A stretch of DNA of 64,000 bases from contig UQMD01000001.1 in assembly GCA_900542155.1 (NCBI GenBank), forward strand, positions 1 to 64,000, written 5' to 3'. Origin of the DNA: an uncultured Collinsella sp. (GTDB taxonomy: Bacteria; Actinomycetota; Coriobacteriia; Coriobacteriales; Coriobacteriaceae). Numbering within the stretch: the stretch's first letter is position 1; each line of letters opens with the position of its first letter. Made by a program: the position numbers and the translations under genes. The notes beneath the pieces were generated by a model that was given only the letters and a program-made list of their open reading frames with translations, was not told the origin of the DNA and made no database searches. Of the stretch, positions 50,939-59,171 are shown piece after piece.

Positions 50939-53200
50939 TTATTTGCGCTTGCCGCCGCCGTCGCCGGGACGACGGGAGCTGCCGCCGCGCTTGCCGCCAC
51001 GATTGTTACCATAGCTGCCACGGTTATCGCGACCGCCGGCGCGGCCGCCACGAGAGCCGGACTGGTTGCCGCCGCGACCACCACGATAGCCGCCACGGCG
51101 CTCCTCGCGGGTGTCGTCGTAGTTGCGCCAATCATCGCGACGATCGCGGCTGGCACGCGGGTCGCGACGATCGCGCGACTCATTCGAACGACCGGCGCCG
51201 CTGCGGCCACCGTTGCCACGAGCGCCCTCGCGACGCTCACCACCGCGGCCTCCGTCGCGGCCGCCGCGCTCTTCAAAGCGCTTGCCGCCACGGGACTCAC
51301 CGCTGCGGGTGCCACGCTCACCGCGACCCTCGCCGCCGCGACGCTCGTCTCGGCCGCCGCGACCGTCATCGCGACCGGAACGACGACGGTCGCCCGAGCC
51401 GCGCTTGCCGCCACGCGAGCCACGGCCCTCGTCCTCGCGCTCAACACGGCGACGACCGCCGCGGTCCTCGTCCTCTCGGCGACGGCGGTGCGCCTCGCCC
51501 TGGAACTGCTTGGCACGGCGCTCGGCACGGTTGCCTCGCGGGACCTGCTCGACGGCACCAGCACCGCCGCGCTCCTCGGCAGCCACCTCGCGGGCAACGC
51601 TCTCCACGGCCTCGTCCACGCGAGCCTGAACGCCCTCGCGCACGCGGGTCTTGCCGCCGCGCTTGGGACGGCTCGGGCGCTCGCCGTCGCCACGACGCTC
51701 GTCGCGACCGCGGTTGGAACGACCAGCCACGTCGCCGCAATCGTCGCCGTTACGCTTGCCGTCGCGACGCGCCTGCTCAAGCTTCTTCTTGCTCTTGGAC
51801 TTGCCGCGCTTGGTCTTCTTCTTCACCTTAAAGGCGGCAGGATCGCGCTCGGGATCGACGGCGGGCGGGTTGGGACCCACATGCAGGTCGCCGGCTTCGT
51901 AGATGTCGGCCGTCTTGTCCATGAGCTTCTCAATCTCGTAGAACTCGTCGACGTCCTGCTCGGTCACAAACGTAATGGCCCAGCCCAGCTCGCCGGCGCG
52001 GCCCGTACGGCCAATGCGGTGGATATAGTCGGTCGGCTCGGCCGGCACGTCGAAGTTCACGACGTAGCGCACGTCGCTAATGTCGATGCCGCGGGCGAGA
52101 ACATCGGTTGCCACCAGCACGTCGACGGTGCCGTCGCGGAAGGCAGAAAGCGCGCGCTCGCGCTGGGCCTGGCTGCGGTTGCCGTGAATCGCGGCGGCCT
52201 TGATGCCTTTGCGCTCAAGGCGACGGCAGCAGCTGTCGGCGCGGTGCTTGGTGCGCATAAAGACGATGGTGCGCTCCGGGCCCTCCTTTTTGAGGAACTC
52301 GGGCAGCAGGTTGTTCTTTGCCTCGATGGACACCGGGAACACAAACTGGTCGACGGTGTCGGCGGTCGACGTGGCCGGCGCGATCTCCACGCGGGCCGGG
52401 TCGCTCACCAGGTCGGTGATCTCGCCCACGGCCTCCTCGTCGAGGGTCGCCGAGAACAGCAGCGTCTGGCGCTCGGCCGGCGTCTCGCGCACAATGCGGC
52501 GGACGGCGGGCAAAAAGCCCATGTCGAGCATGCGATCGGCCTCGTCGAGCACCAGCACCTTGACCTCGTTCAGATGGCAGGCTCCCTGCTCGATCAAGTC
52601 GACCAGACGGCCTGGCGTTGCGACCAGGATGTCGCAGCCGTACTTGAGGGCAGCGGTCTGCGGCTTGTAGCTCACGCCACCCACGACGGTCACGGCAACG
52701 TGGCCGGTGACGTCGGCGATCTTGCTCGCAACCTCGTCGATCTGCTGGGCAAGCTCGCGCGTGGGAGTGATGACGAGCATCACGGGACCGCGGCCGTTGC
52801 CCTCGGGCTTCTTGGCGCCGCGACGACGGTTGCGGCCGCCGCGCTCGCGCACGGGTTTGGGAGGAGCGATGTGCTCCAGGTTGTTCATGGTCGGCAGCAA
52901 AAAGGCAGCCGTCTTGCCGGTGCCGGTCTGAGCGGCGGCAAGCAGGTCGCGGCCTTCGAGCACCACAGGAATCGAACCGGCCTGCACGGGCGTCGGCGCC
53001 GTGTAGCCCAGGTTCTCGATAGCACGAAGCATCTCGTCGGAAAGGCCCAGCTCGTCAAAGGCGGGCAGGCTCTCGGTAGCGGACTCGACGGCCTGGGCAG
53101 CATTGGCCTCATCGGCAGCATCGAAGGCAGCCTGGGTCATGGCCTCGCGGGTCTCGTCCAGAATCTCGGCGTCGGTGACGTCGGATACAGAATTACGCAT
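50939..53200 (-). CDS. DEAD-box RNA helicase with long RGG tail
   Basis: A 753-aa ATP-dependent RNA helicase. Core motifs in the first 390 residues: Q motif YTAPTPVQAGSIP, AAAQTGTGKTAAFLLP, VLVLDEADRMLDMGF, LFSATLD, and HRIGRTGRAGELG. From about 500 to the end the protein is an Arg/Gly/Asp-rich disordered tail with many RGG boxes, expected to bind RNA and to promote condensation. It probably remodels ribosome precursors or mRNAs, as cold-shock helicases do. The ATG at 53200 follows AAGGAA by eleven bases. The tail length, about 250 residues, is large even for DeaD/CsdA-type proteins. Confidence 0.93.
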   Translation of the reverse strand: MRNSVSDVTDAEILDETREAMTQAAFDAADEANAAQAVESATESLPAFDELGLSDEMLRAIENLGYTAPTPVQAGSIPVVLEGRDLLAAAQTGTGKTAAFLLPTMNNLEHIAPPKPVRERGGRNRRRGAKKPEGNGRGPVMLVITPTRELAQQIDEVASKIADVTGHVAVTVVGGVSYKPQTAALKYGCDILVATPGRLVDLIEQGACHLNEVKVLVLDEADRMLDMGFLPAVRRIVRETPAERQTLLFSATLDEEAVGEITDLVSDPARVEIAPATSTADTVDQFVFPVSIEAKNNLLPEFLKKEGPERTIVFMRTKHRADSCCRRLERKGIKAAAIHGNRSQAQRERALSAFRDGTVDVLVATDVLARGIDISDVRYVVNFDVPAEPTDYIHRIGRTGRAGELGWAITFVTEQDVDEFYEIEKLMDKTADIYEAGDLHVGPNPPAVDPERDPAAFKVKKKTKRGKSKSKKKLEQARRDGKRNGDDCGDVAGRSNRGRDERRGDGERPSRPKRGGKTRVREGVQARVDEAVESVAREVAAEERGGAGAVEQVPRGNRAERRAKQFQGEAHRRRREDEDRGGRRRVEREDEGRGSRGGKRGSGDRRRSGRDDGRGGRDERRGGEGRGERGTRSGESRGGKRFEERGGRDGGRGGERREGARGNGGRSGAGRSNESRDRRDPRASRDRRDDWRNYDDTREERRGGYRGGRGGNQSGSRGGRAGGRDNRGSYGNNRGGKRGGSSRRPGDGGGKRK

Positions 53201-53472
53201 ATGTTGTTGTTCCTTATCTGCACGCGCAATGGGCACGGCATGCGGCCGCGCGGGCGTGCTTGGTAGTGCGCTAATACATACAAAAACGGGTGCGCACAGA
53301 GAGGACGTTGCTCAGCACGCTGGCGATCGCTTTGGCAGCCCTATCACGCGCCGTCCAGACGCAGCAGCACTAAACGATGGAGCAGATTCGCCGCCGGTTA
53401 GTATACCCGTGCTTCACATGCCCCCACGTAAACCACAGATGACGGAGCGGACGAGGCGGGCCTGGGCCGATT

Positions 53473-53609
53473 GTCTCAATCTGTAACAGTTACGAGACAA
53501 AACCGGGTCTACACGTTACAGATTGAGACGAACTCAAACATCGCAAAACATAATCTCGATCTGTAACAGTTAGAGGTCATTTTCCCCGCTAGATGTTACA
53601 GATCGAGAT
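53473..53609. repeat. Two regularly spaced palindromes, family B (copies 1-2)
   Basis: Copy 1 at 53473-53529 and copy 2 at 53553-53609, each 57 nt, with arms of the type TCTCGATCTGTAACAGTTA and GTTACAGATCGAGA and unique loops of about 20 nt. The spacer is a unique 23 nt, giving an 80-bp period. They lie between the DEAD-box gene and the copper operon. Confidence 0.85.
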
Positions 53610-53682
53610 GTTTGACATGAGCTGCCACCGATTGAGCAGCCACCCTCATCTGTAATGAAAAGTCATACATTCCAACCATTAC

Positions 53683-53713
53683 TGGACACCCCCAGGGGGT
53701 ATGGGTGTATAGT
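53683..53713 (+). promoter_or_regulatory. Promoter and dyad operator of the copper operon
   Basis: TGGACA (53683-53688) and TATAGT (53708-53713) are 19 bases apart, and the spacer contains ACCCCCAGGGGGTAT, a GC-rich dyad like CsoR operators. CsoR is encoded at the end of this operon. The overlong spacer would also fit a MerR-type activator. Confidence 0.6.
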
Positions 53714-53760
53714 ATCAGCAGGTTAACAATTCCAACAGCGAACCACAGAAAGGAGAAGCC

Positions 53761-56100
53761 ATGGCTCAAGATAAGTTCGACGTGGGTGGCATGACATGCG
53801 CCGCCTGCCAGGCGCACGTGGATCGTGCCGTGAGCAAGCTCGACGGCGTCGAGAGCGTCGCGGTCAATCTGCTCGCCGGCTCTATGCTGGTGGACTACGA
53901 CCCCGCGCAGGTCACCCCCGACGACATCTGCACCGCCGTCGATCGCGCTGGCTACTCGGCCTCACCCGTCAGCACGGGCACCGACGCCGCCCAAAGCGGC
54001 AGTACGCAAGCCAGGTCCGGCGCCGCCCATATGGAGTCGCCCACCAAAAAACTGGAGGCCGCCGCCTCTGCCATGCGCACCCGCCTCATCGTCTCGATTG
54101 CCTTCCTCATTCCGCTGTTCTACATAGGCATGGGACACATGCTCGGCTGGCCGCTGCCCGGCATCTTCACGGACCACATCCACAGCATGACGCTCGCCCT
54201 CACCGAGCTCGTCCTGCTCGTCCCCATCGTCTATGTCAACGATGCGTACTTTATCAACGGTTTCAAGTCGCTCGCGCACGGCGCTCCTACCATGGACGCC
54301 CTTATTGCCGTGGGCGCCACCGCTTCCGTCGCCTGGTCGCTCTATGCCATGTTCATCATGGCCGACCAGTTAGCCACGGGTCAGGTCCACGAGGCCATGA
54401 TAACGGGCATGGACAATCTGTATTTTGAGAGCGCCGGCACGATCCTGTCGCTGGTCACCGTGGGCAAATATCTCGAGACGCGCAGCAAGTCCAAAACCGG
54501 CGGCGCCATCGAGGCGCTAATCGACCTGGCGCCCAAGACCGCGACCGTCGTTGCCGACGACTGCACCGAAACCACCGTCGACGTCGACAGCATCCTTCCC
54601 GGCCAGGTCCTGCGCGTGCGCCCCGGAGAGTCCATCCCCGTCGATGGCGTGGTGCTCGAAGGCAGCTCGGCCGTGGACGAGAGTGCGCTCACCGGCGAGT
54701 CCATCCCCGTGGAAAAGACCGCCGGCGACACCGTCAACGCCGCCACCGTCAACCACACCGGTTCGTTTACCTTCCGCGCCACGCGGGTGGGTGCCGAGAC
54801 ATCGCTCGCCAAGATCATCCAGCTCGTCGAGGACGCCAACGCCACCAAGGCGCCCATCGCCCGCATGGCCGACAAGGTCGCCGGCGTGTTCGTGCCCGTG
54901 GTGTTCGTGATCTCGGCCGTGACCTTTGCGGTATGGATGGCGCTGACCGGCAGCATAAACGAGGCGCTCACCTCCGCCGTGGCCGTGCTGGTGATCAGCT
55001 GTCCGTGCGCACTGGGTCTGGCCACGCCCGTCGCCATTATGGTGGGCACCGGCAAGGGCGCCGAAATGGGCATTCTGTTTAAGAGCGCCGAGGCGCTGGA
55101 GAACCTGCGCAGTGTGGGCACCGTGGTGCTCGACAAGACGGGTACGGTCACCCGCGGTAAGCCCTCCGTGACGGACATTGTGGTAGCGACACGCGCCGAC
55201 GGCTCGCCCGCCATGAGCGAAAAGGCGCTGCTCAAGCTGGCCGCCGCGCTGGAGCGCTCGAGCGAGCACCCGCTGGCCGAGGCGATTATGGCCGAGTGCG
55301 ACTCGCGCGGAATCGTCGCGCGCATGGTCGAGGACTTTGCCGCCGTGCCCGGGCGAGGCGTTACGGCACGCGAGGGGCAGAATGTCATCGCAGCCGGCAA
55401 CGTGCGCCTGATGAACGAGCTGGGCGCGGAGGTGCCCGCCGGTCTTGCCGAGCAGTTCGCTGCCGAGGGCAAGACGCCGCTGTTCTTCGCCAAGAACGGC
55501 GAGCTTGCCGGCACCATCGCCGTGGCTGACGAGGTCAAAGAAACGAGCGCCGAGGCCATCGCCGCGCTCCGCAAGCTCGGCGTCGACGTGCGCATGCTCA
55601 CCGGCGACAACCGCGTGACGGCCGAGGCCATCGCCCGCCGCGTGGGACTCACCAGCGAACAGGTTATCGCCGACGTCCTGCCCGCCGACAAGGAACGCCA
55701 CGTGCACGAACTGCAGGATGCGGGCAGCAAGGTCGCCATGGTGGGCGACGGCATCAATGACTCCCCCGCCCTGGCGCGCGCCGACGTGGGCCTTGCCATT
55801 GGCGCCGGCGCCGACATCGCCAAGGAGGGCGCCGACGTGGTGCTCATGCGCAGCGACCTCATGGACGTCGCCCGCGCCATCGAGCTTTCGCGCGCCACGA
55901 TCCGCAACATCAAGCAGGACCTGTTCTGGGCACTGTTCTACAACGGCATCGGCATTCCGCTCGCCGCGGGCGTGTTCTTCCCGCTCACCGGCTGGCAACT
56001 CTCGCCGATGTTTGGCGCTGCAGCCATGAGCTTATCGAGCGTGTGCGTCGTAAGCAATGCCCTGCGCCTGCGAACCTTTAAGCCTAAAGTGGCAAAATAA
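53761..56100 (+). CDS. copA: Copper-exporting P-type ATPase
   Basis: A 779-aa P1B-type ATPase pumping Cu(I) out. One N-terminal heavy-metal domain with GMTCAACQAH (about 10-19), eight membrane helices, TGES (ALTGESIPV), the transmembrane Cys pair in SCPCALGLATP (about 420), phosphorylation site DKTGTVTRGKP (about 460), SEHPLAEAI, MLTGDNRVT and GDGINDSPALARADVG. GAAAGGAGAAG lies just before the ATG. It leads an operon with the copper chaperone and CsoR, driven by a promoter containing a CsoR-like dyad. Confidence 0.97.
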   Translation: MAQDKFDVGGMTCAACQAHVDRAVSKLDGVESVAVNLLAGSMLVDYDPAQVTPDDICTAVDRAGYSASPVSTGTDAAQSGSTQARSGAAHMESPTKKLEAAASAMRTRLIVSIAFLIPLFYIGMGHMLGWPLPGIFTDHIHSMTLALTELVLLVPIVYVNDAYFINGFKSLAHGAPTMDALIAVGATASVAWSLYAMFIMADQLATGQVHEAMITGMDNLYFESAGTILSLVTVGKYLETRSKSKTGGAIEALIDLAPKTATVVADDCTETTVDVDSILPGQVLRVRPGESIPVDGVVLEGSSAVDESALTGESIPVEKTAGDTVNAATVNHTGSFTFRATRVGAETSLAKIIQLVEDANATKAPIARMADKVAGVFVPVVFVISAVTFAVWMALTGSINEALTSAVAVLVISCPCALGLATPVAIMVGTGKGAEMGILFKSAEALENLRSVGTVVLDKTGTVTRGKPSVTDIVVATRADGSPAMSEKALLKLAAALERSSEHPLAEAIMAECDSRGIVARMVEDFAAVPGRGVTAREGQNVIAAGNVRLMNELGAEVPAGLAEQFAAEGKTPLFFAKNGELAGTIAVADEVKETSAEAIAALRKLGVDVRMLTGDNRVTAEAIARRVGLTSEQVIADVLPADKERHVHELQDAGSKVAMVGDGINDSPALARADVGLAIGAGADIAKEGADVVLMRSDLMDVARAIELSRATIRNIKQDLFWALFYNGIGIPLAAGVFFPLTGWQLSPMFGAAAMSLSSVCVVSNALRLRTFKPKVAK

Positions 56101-56129
56101 GCTCACCATTATGTCCATTTAGAACGGGT

Positions 56130-56222
56130 TTTCCAGGTGCCCGAGATTGACCTGAAAGAGGAGCGACGCGTACTTTGGTACGCGAACGACGGCTTGAAGG
56201 TCAAGGTCGGGTGCCTGGGAAA
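56130..56222. repeat. Structured palindromic element, family F copy 2
   Basis: Outer stem TTTCCAGGTGCCCGA (56130-56144) with its complement at 56207-56221, an inner TTGACCT/AGGTCAA stem, and the core GAAAGAGGAGCGACGCGTAC with apical GCGTAC/GTACGC and CGACGGCTTGA. It shares the core, but not the closing stems, with 14701-14805. It lies in the copA-copZ gap, inside the presumed operon. Confidence 0.7.
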
Positions 56223-56247
56223 GCCGACACAACAGAGAGGAATATCC

Positions 56248-56469
56248 ATGCGTTACACGATTAAGACTTCGGGCCTTATGTGCGGCCACTGCGACGCCAC
56301 TGTCGAGACGGCACTGCTCAACGTGGCCGGCGTGACCGATGCCGACGCCGATCACGAGACCCAGACCGTCCAGGTGGAGTGCGCCGACACCGTGACCGCC
56401 GAGCAGCTCGCTGACGCCGTCGAGGGCGCCGGCGAGAAGTTCCACGCCCTGTCCGTGACCGCCGCGTAA
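56248..56469 (+). CDS. copZ: Copper chaperone, heavy-metal-associated domain
   Basis: A 73-aa single heavy-metal-associated domain with the metal loop GLMCGHCDATVE (Cys-x2-Cys, about 9-20). It should carry Cu(I) to CopA. The Met-Cys-Gly-His-Cys loop has a His between the Cys, common in such chaperones. AGAGAGGAA precedes the ATG by six bases. It lies between copA and csoR; the open frame extends upstream into the family F element but that part is not coding. Confidence 0.92.
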   Translation: MRYTIKTSGLMCGHCDATVETALLNVAGVTDADADHETQTVQVECADTVTAEQLADAVEGAGEKFHALSVTAA

Positions 56470-56511
56470 CGACCCGCACGTACCCCCCCCGACCAGAAAC
56501 GAGGACCCGCC

Positions 56512-56784
56512 ATGATGGCAGACCATAAATCGGTGACCCGCATGCTCAAGACGGCACGCGGTCAGATCGACGGCATCCTGCGGATGGTCGAGGAGGACCG
56601 CTACTGCGTCGATATTTCCACGCAGCTCATGGCAACGCAGGCGCTCCTCGCGCGCATTAACGCCGACGTGCTCAAGGCTCACATCGAGGGCTGCGTCGCC
56701 TCGGCCATCGAATCGGGCGACGAGGAACTCAAGGCCGCCAAGCTCGCCGAGATCGAACGCGTCGTCGACAAACTCGCCAAGTAA
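56512..56784 (+). CDS. csoR: CsoR-type copper-sensing repressor
   Basis: A 90-aa all-helical repressor of the CsoR/RcnR (DUF156) family: RMLKTARGQIDGILRMVEED, then the Cu(I) ligands Cys in YCVDISTQL (about 36), His and Cys in KAHIEGCV (about 61 and 65). It releases DNA when Cu(I) binds, opening the copA promoter. GAGGACC precedes the paired ATGs at 56512 and 56515. It is the last gene of copA-copZ-csoR and is followed at once by a palindrome. Confidence 0.95.
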   Translation: MMADHKSVTRMLKTARGQIDGILRMVEEDRYCVDISTQLMATQALLARINADVLKAHIEGCVASAIESGDEELKAAKLAEIERVVDKLAK

Positions 56785-56851
56785 TTGGTGCATTGGGGAC
56801 AGGTACGTTTGCACCACCTTGGTGCAGATTGACCTGTCCCCAATGCACCAA
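56785..56851. repeat. Palindrome, family D intact copy
   Basis: TTGGTGCATTGGGGACAGGT and its exact complement (20 bp) enclose a second TGCACCA/TGGTGCA hairpin. It begins on the base after the csoR stop and may end the copper operon transcript, although only AAAA, no T-run, follows. Confidence 0.75.
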
Positions 56852-56896
56852 AAGGGGTATAAAGGCGTGCAGCATATCGAACGAAAGGCAATTCGC

Positions 56897-57370
56897 ATGA
56901 ATGACTTTATGAAGGGTCGCAACGGCGCCGATGAGCTCACCGTCGTGTTGGGCTTCGCAGGCATTATCATCGCGATGATCGGGTCGATGGCCCGTATCCA
57001 GTGGCTCAGCTGGATCGCCATCACCGTGATCGCGCTCGGCGTGCTGCGCGGTCTGTCCAAAAACATCGACGCGCGCCGCAAGGAGAACGACGCCTTTGTC
57101 ACGGCGACCGCAAACGTCCCCGGCCTAGGTAAGTTCGTCGCCAGCTTGGGTGGCGGCGCCGCGGCTGCCAACGCCTCGCGCACGGCCGGCACCAGCAAGG
57201 AAGACTTTGAGCGCGCCAAGCGAACGGCCAAGAAGATGTGGAAGGGCCGCAAGACCACGGCGTACCTCAAGTGCCCTAACTGCGGTCAGATGCTGTCCGT
57301 CCCCAAGGGCAAGGGTAAGATCCGCGTCACCTGCCCCAAGTGCCACGCCAAGATGGAAACGCGCTCCTAG
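56897..57370 (+). CDS. Membrane protein with C-terminal zinc ribbon
   Basis: A 157-aa product with two membrane helices near 14-50 (VVLGFAGIIIAMIGSMARI and WLSWIAITVIALGVLRG), a Gly/Ala linker, and a C-terminal zinc ribbon, YLKCPNCGQML...RVTCPKCHAKM (four Cys, about 128-150). Such short ribbon-bearing membrane proteins are common in Actinobacteria and have no known role. GAAAGG precedes the ATG at 56897. It is downstream of the copper operon but separated from it by a palindrome. Confidence 0.7.
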   Translation: MNDFMKGRNGADELTVVLGFAGIIIAMIGSMARIQWLSWIAITVIALGVLRGLSKNIDARRKENDAFVTATANVPGLGKFVASLGGGAAAANASRTAGTSKEDFERAKRTAKKMWKGRKTTAYLKCPNCGQMLSVPKGKGKIRVTCPKCHAKMETRS

Positions 57371-57433
57371 GCATCGCGCCGTGGGGCAAATGAATCAGTA
57401 GTGTTTGTCTCAAATCTGAAGCATTTGTTCGAT

Positions 57434-57475
57434 AAAAAAGTCGAGGCCTCGTGTTGAGACCTCGGCTTTTTGTAT
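57434..57475. terminator. Bidirectional terminator
   Basis: A stem of AGTCGAGGCCTC with GAGACCTCGGCT, flanked by AAAAAA on the left and TTTTT on the right, serves the convergent genes ending at 57370 and 57505. Confidence 0.9.
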
Positions 57476-57504
57476 ACGGCAACGGAACTGTCCCCTTGTC
57501 ACAT

Positions 57505-58875
57505 CTACGCCACGCCGTCGCGGGCCAGCTCCTCGGCCAGCGCTTCGGCAGGCATGGCCATAATCGCGTCGAGCTCGGCGTCCACCTCGGGAATACGCTT
57601 CACCTTGAGCTTGCGTATCAGATCGCCGCGACACATCACATGCATCGGCTCACGCAGAGCGCACAGGTCAGCGAGCGGGTTCTCGCGCGTCACCAGGATA
57701 TCGGCCGCCTTGCCGCACTCGATCGTGCCGGTCTCGTCACCCAGGCCCAGTAGCTCAGCATTGACCTGCGTAGCCGTATGCAACGCAAACGTGTTGCTCA
57801 CACCCACGTACTTGGCAAAATAAGCCACCTCGCGCCACATGTCGTACTGGGTCACGAACGGGCAGCTCGAGTCCGTGCCCAGGCCCACCTTAACGCCGGC
57901 TTCCAGCGCCGCACGAGCGCTCTCGATAATGCCCGAGCACACGATGTCGCCGTTCTTCTTTTGCGTGTCGGTCGAATGGGTCTTTCCCGGATCGAGCAGT
58001 ACAAACGGCAGCGCCGGACTAATCGTGCATGTCACACTCGGCGCACGTCCCTCGAGCTGTGTTCCCGCGGCGCCGCGGTACAGCTCCAGAATCTCGGAGG
58101 TCATCGGAGCGCCGTGCTCGATTGTGTCGACGCCGGCCTGAAGCGCGGCCTTCACACCTTCGGTGCTCTCGACATGGGCCATGACCGGAAGGCCAACCTC
58201 GTGCGCCGCCTTGCACGCCGCCGCGGCGACACCGACCGGCATGCGCAGCACGCCAGGCTCGCCTACTTCGGTCGCGTCGAACACGCCGCCCGTCACGAAC
58301 AGCTTGATGACGTCGGCGCCGCGCGCATACAGATCGCGCACCTGCTCGGCTGCCTCGACGGGGCTGTTGGCCACCTGGGCGAACAAGCCCGCGCCATGGC
58401 CGCCCGGCACCGTGACGCCCGTTCCCGGCGCTACCAGGCGCGGACCCTGATACTTGCCGGCATCGATAGCGTCACGCACGGCAATGTCGGCAAACAGCGG
58501 GTCGCCCGCGCCGCGCACCGTGGTCACGCCGCTTGCCAGCTGCTGCTGGGCACTGCCCTTGAGGATATGGCGCACGACGGCGCGGCCCACGGGATTGTCG
58601 AGCTTCTTCATCAGCGCGCCCGCATCGCCCGCTGAGACTGGCTTGCCCGAACCGCACAGATGCACGTGCATGTTGATGAGGCCCGGCATGAGATACGCCC
58701 CTGCCAGGTCGATGACCTCGGCACCTGCAGGCGCCTGCGCCACAGCACTCGGTCCCATCCAGGTGATGACGCCGCGCTCAACAGTCACGGCCATATCGGG
58801 TTGCGGCTCCATATGCTCCGAACCGTCCAGAATGGTCGCATTGATAAACAACGTGGAACGATCGGCAGATGCCAT
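57505..58875 (-). CDS. Amidohydrolase-family protein
   Basis: A 456-aa metal-dependent hydrolase of the imidazolonepropionase-like amidohydrolase group. Residues for the metal site are visible: MPGLINMHVHLCG (His-x-His, about 62-67), AHVESTEGV (about 230), IEHGAPMT (about 255) and GLGTDSSCP (Asp, about 340). These enzymes include prolidases and dipeptidases acting on cyclic or N-acylated substrates; the substrate cannot be told. The ATG at 58875 follows GGGAGGAG; a longer upstream frame runs into the palindromes and is not used. It is monocistronic. Confidence 0.85.
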   Translation of the reverse strand: MASADRSTLFINATILDGSEHMEPQPDMAVTVERGVITWMGPSAVAQAPAGAEVIDLAGAYLMPGLINMHVHLCGSGKPVSAGDAGALMKKLDNPVGRAVVRHILKGSAQQQLASGVTTVRGAGDPLFADIAVRDAIDAGKYQGPRLVAPGTGVTVPGGHGAGLFAQVANSPVEAAEQVRDLYARGADVIKLFVTGGVFDATEVGEPGVLRMPVGVAAAACKAAHEVGLPVMAHVESTEGVKAALQAGVDTIEHGAPMTSEILELYRGAAGTQLEGRAPSVTCTISPALPFVLLDPGKTHSTDTQKKNGDIVCSGIIESARAALEAGVKVGLGTDSSCPFVTQYDMWREVAYFAKYVGVSNTFALHTATQVNAELLGLGDETGTIECGKAADILVTRENPLADLCALREPMHVMCRGDLIRKLKVKRIPEVDAELDAIMAMPAEALAEELARDGVA

Positions 58876-59025
58876 ATCGAGCTCCTCCCTCACGATTAAC
58901 TTGAACATTTGTCCATTATCACCTAGTCCCGCTGGATTGCTGCAGACGCATCGGTTAACGGAAGGAAGAGGGGATGTGGGGAGACGGAACACGTTGCAGT
59001 CCCACCCCAGCGACACCAGGGAAAT

Positions 59026-59163
59026 ATCTCGATCTGTAACAGCTACAGGGTTATTAGGCCCCTTGATGTTACAGATCGAGACATTCGGTCGACGTTTCAC
59101 CGGCTTGTCTCGATCTGTAACAATTACGAGCTCAAACAGCCTCTAAACGTTACAGATCGAGAC
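59026..59163. repeat. Two regularly spaced palindromes, family B (copies 3-4)
   Basis: Copies at 59026-59082 and 59107-59163, separated by a unique 24 nt (81-bp period), with the same arms as at 53473. They end nine bases before the stop of the nuclease-like gene. Confidence 0.85.
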
Positions 59164-59171
59164 AAAACCTC

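Noticed and set aside
50930..53266. A 778-codon open frame on the plus strand opposite the DEAD-box helicase gene
   Set aside because: It is an Ala/Thr/Leu-rich low-complexity translation caused by the GC-biased codons and RGG repeats of the true gene; there is no binding site and no domain.
53473..53609. Family B arrays as a CRISPR array
   Set aside because: The repeated units are palindromes alternating in orientation, only two or three per group, with no direct repeats of CRISPR type and no cas genes.
53641..53760. MerR-family activator control of the copper promoter
   Set aside because: The spacer length fits, but no MerR gene is present and CsoR is encoded in the operon; noted only as an oddity.
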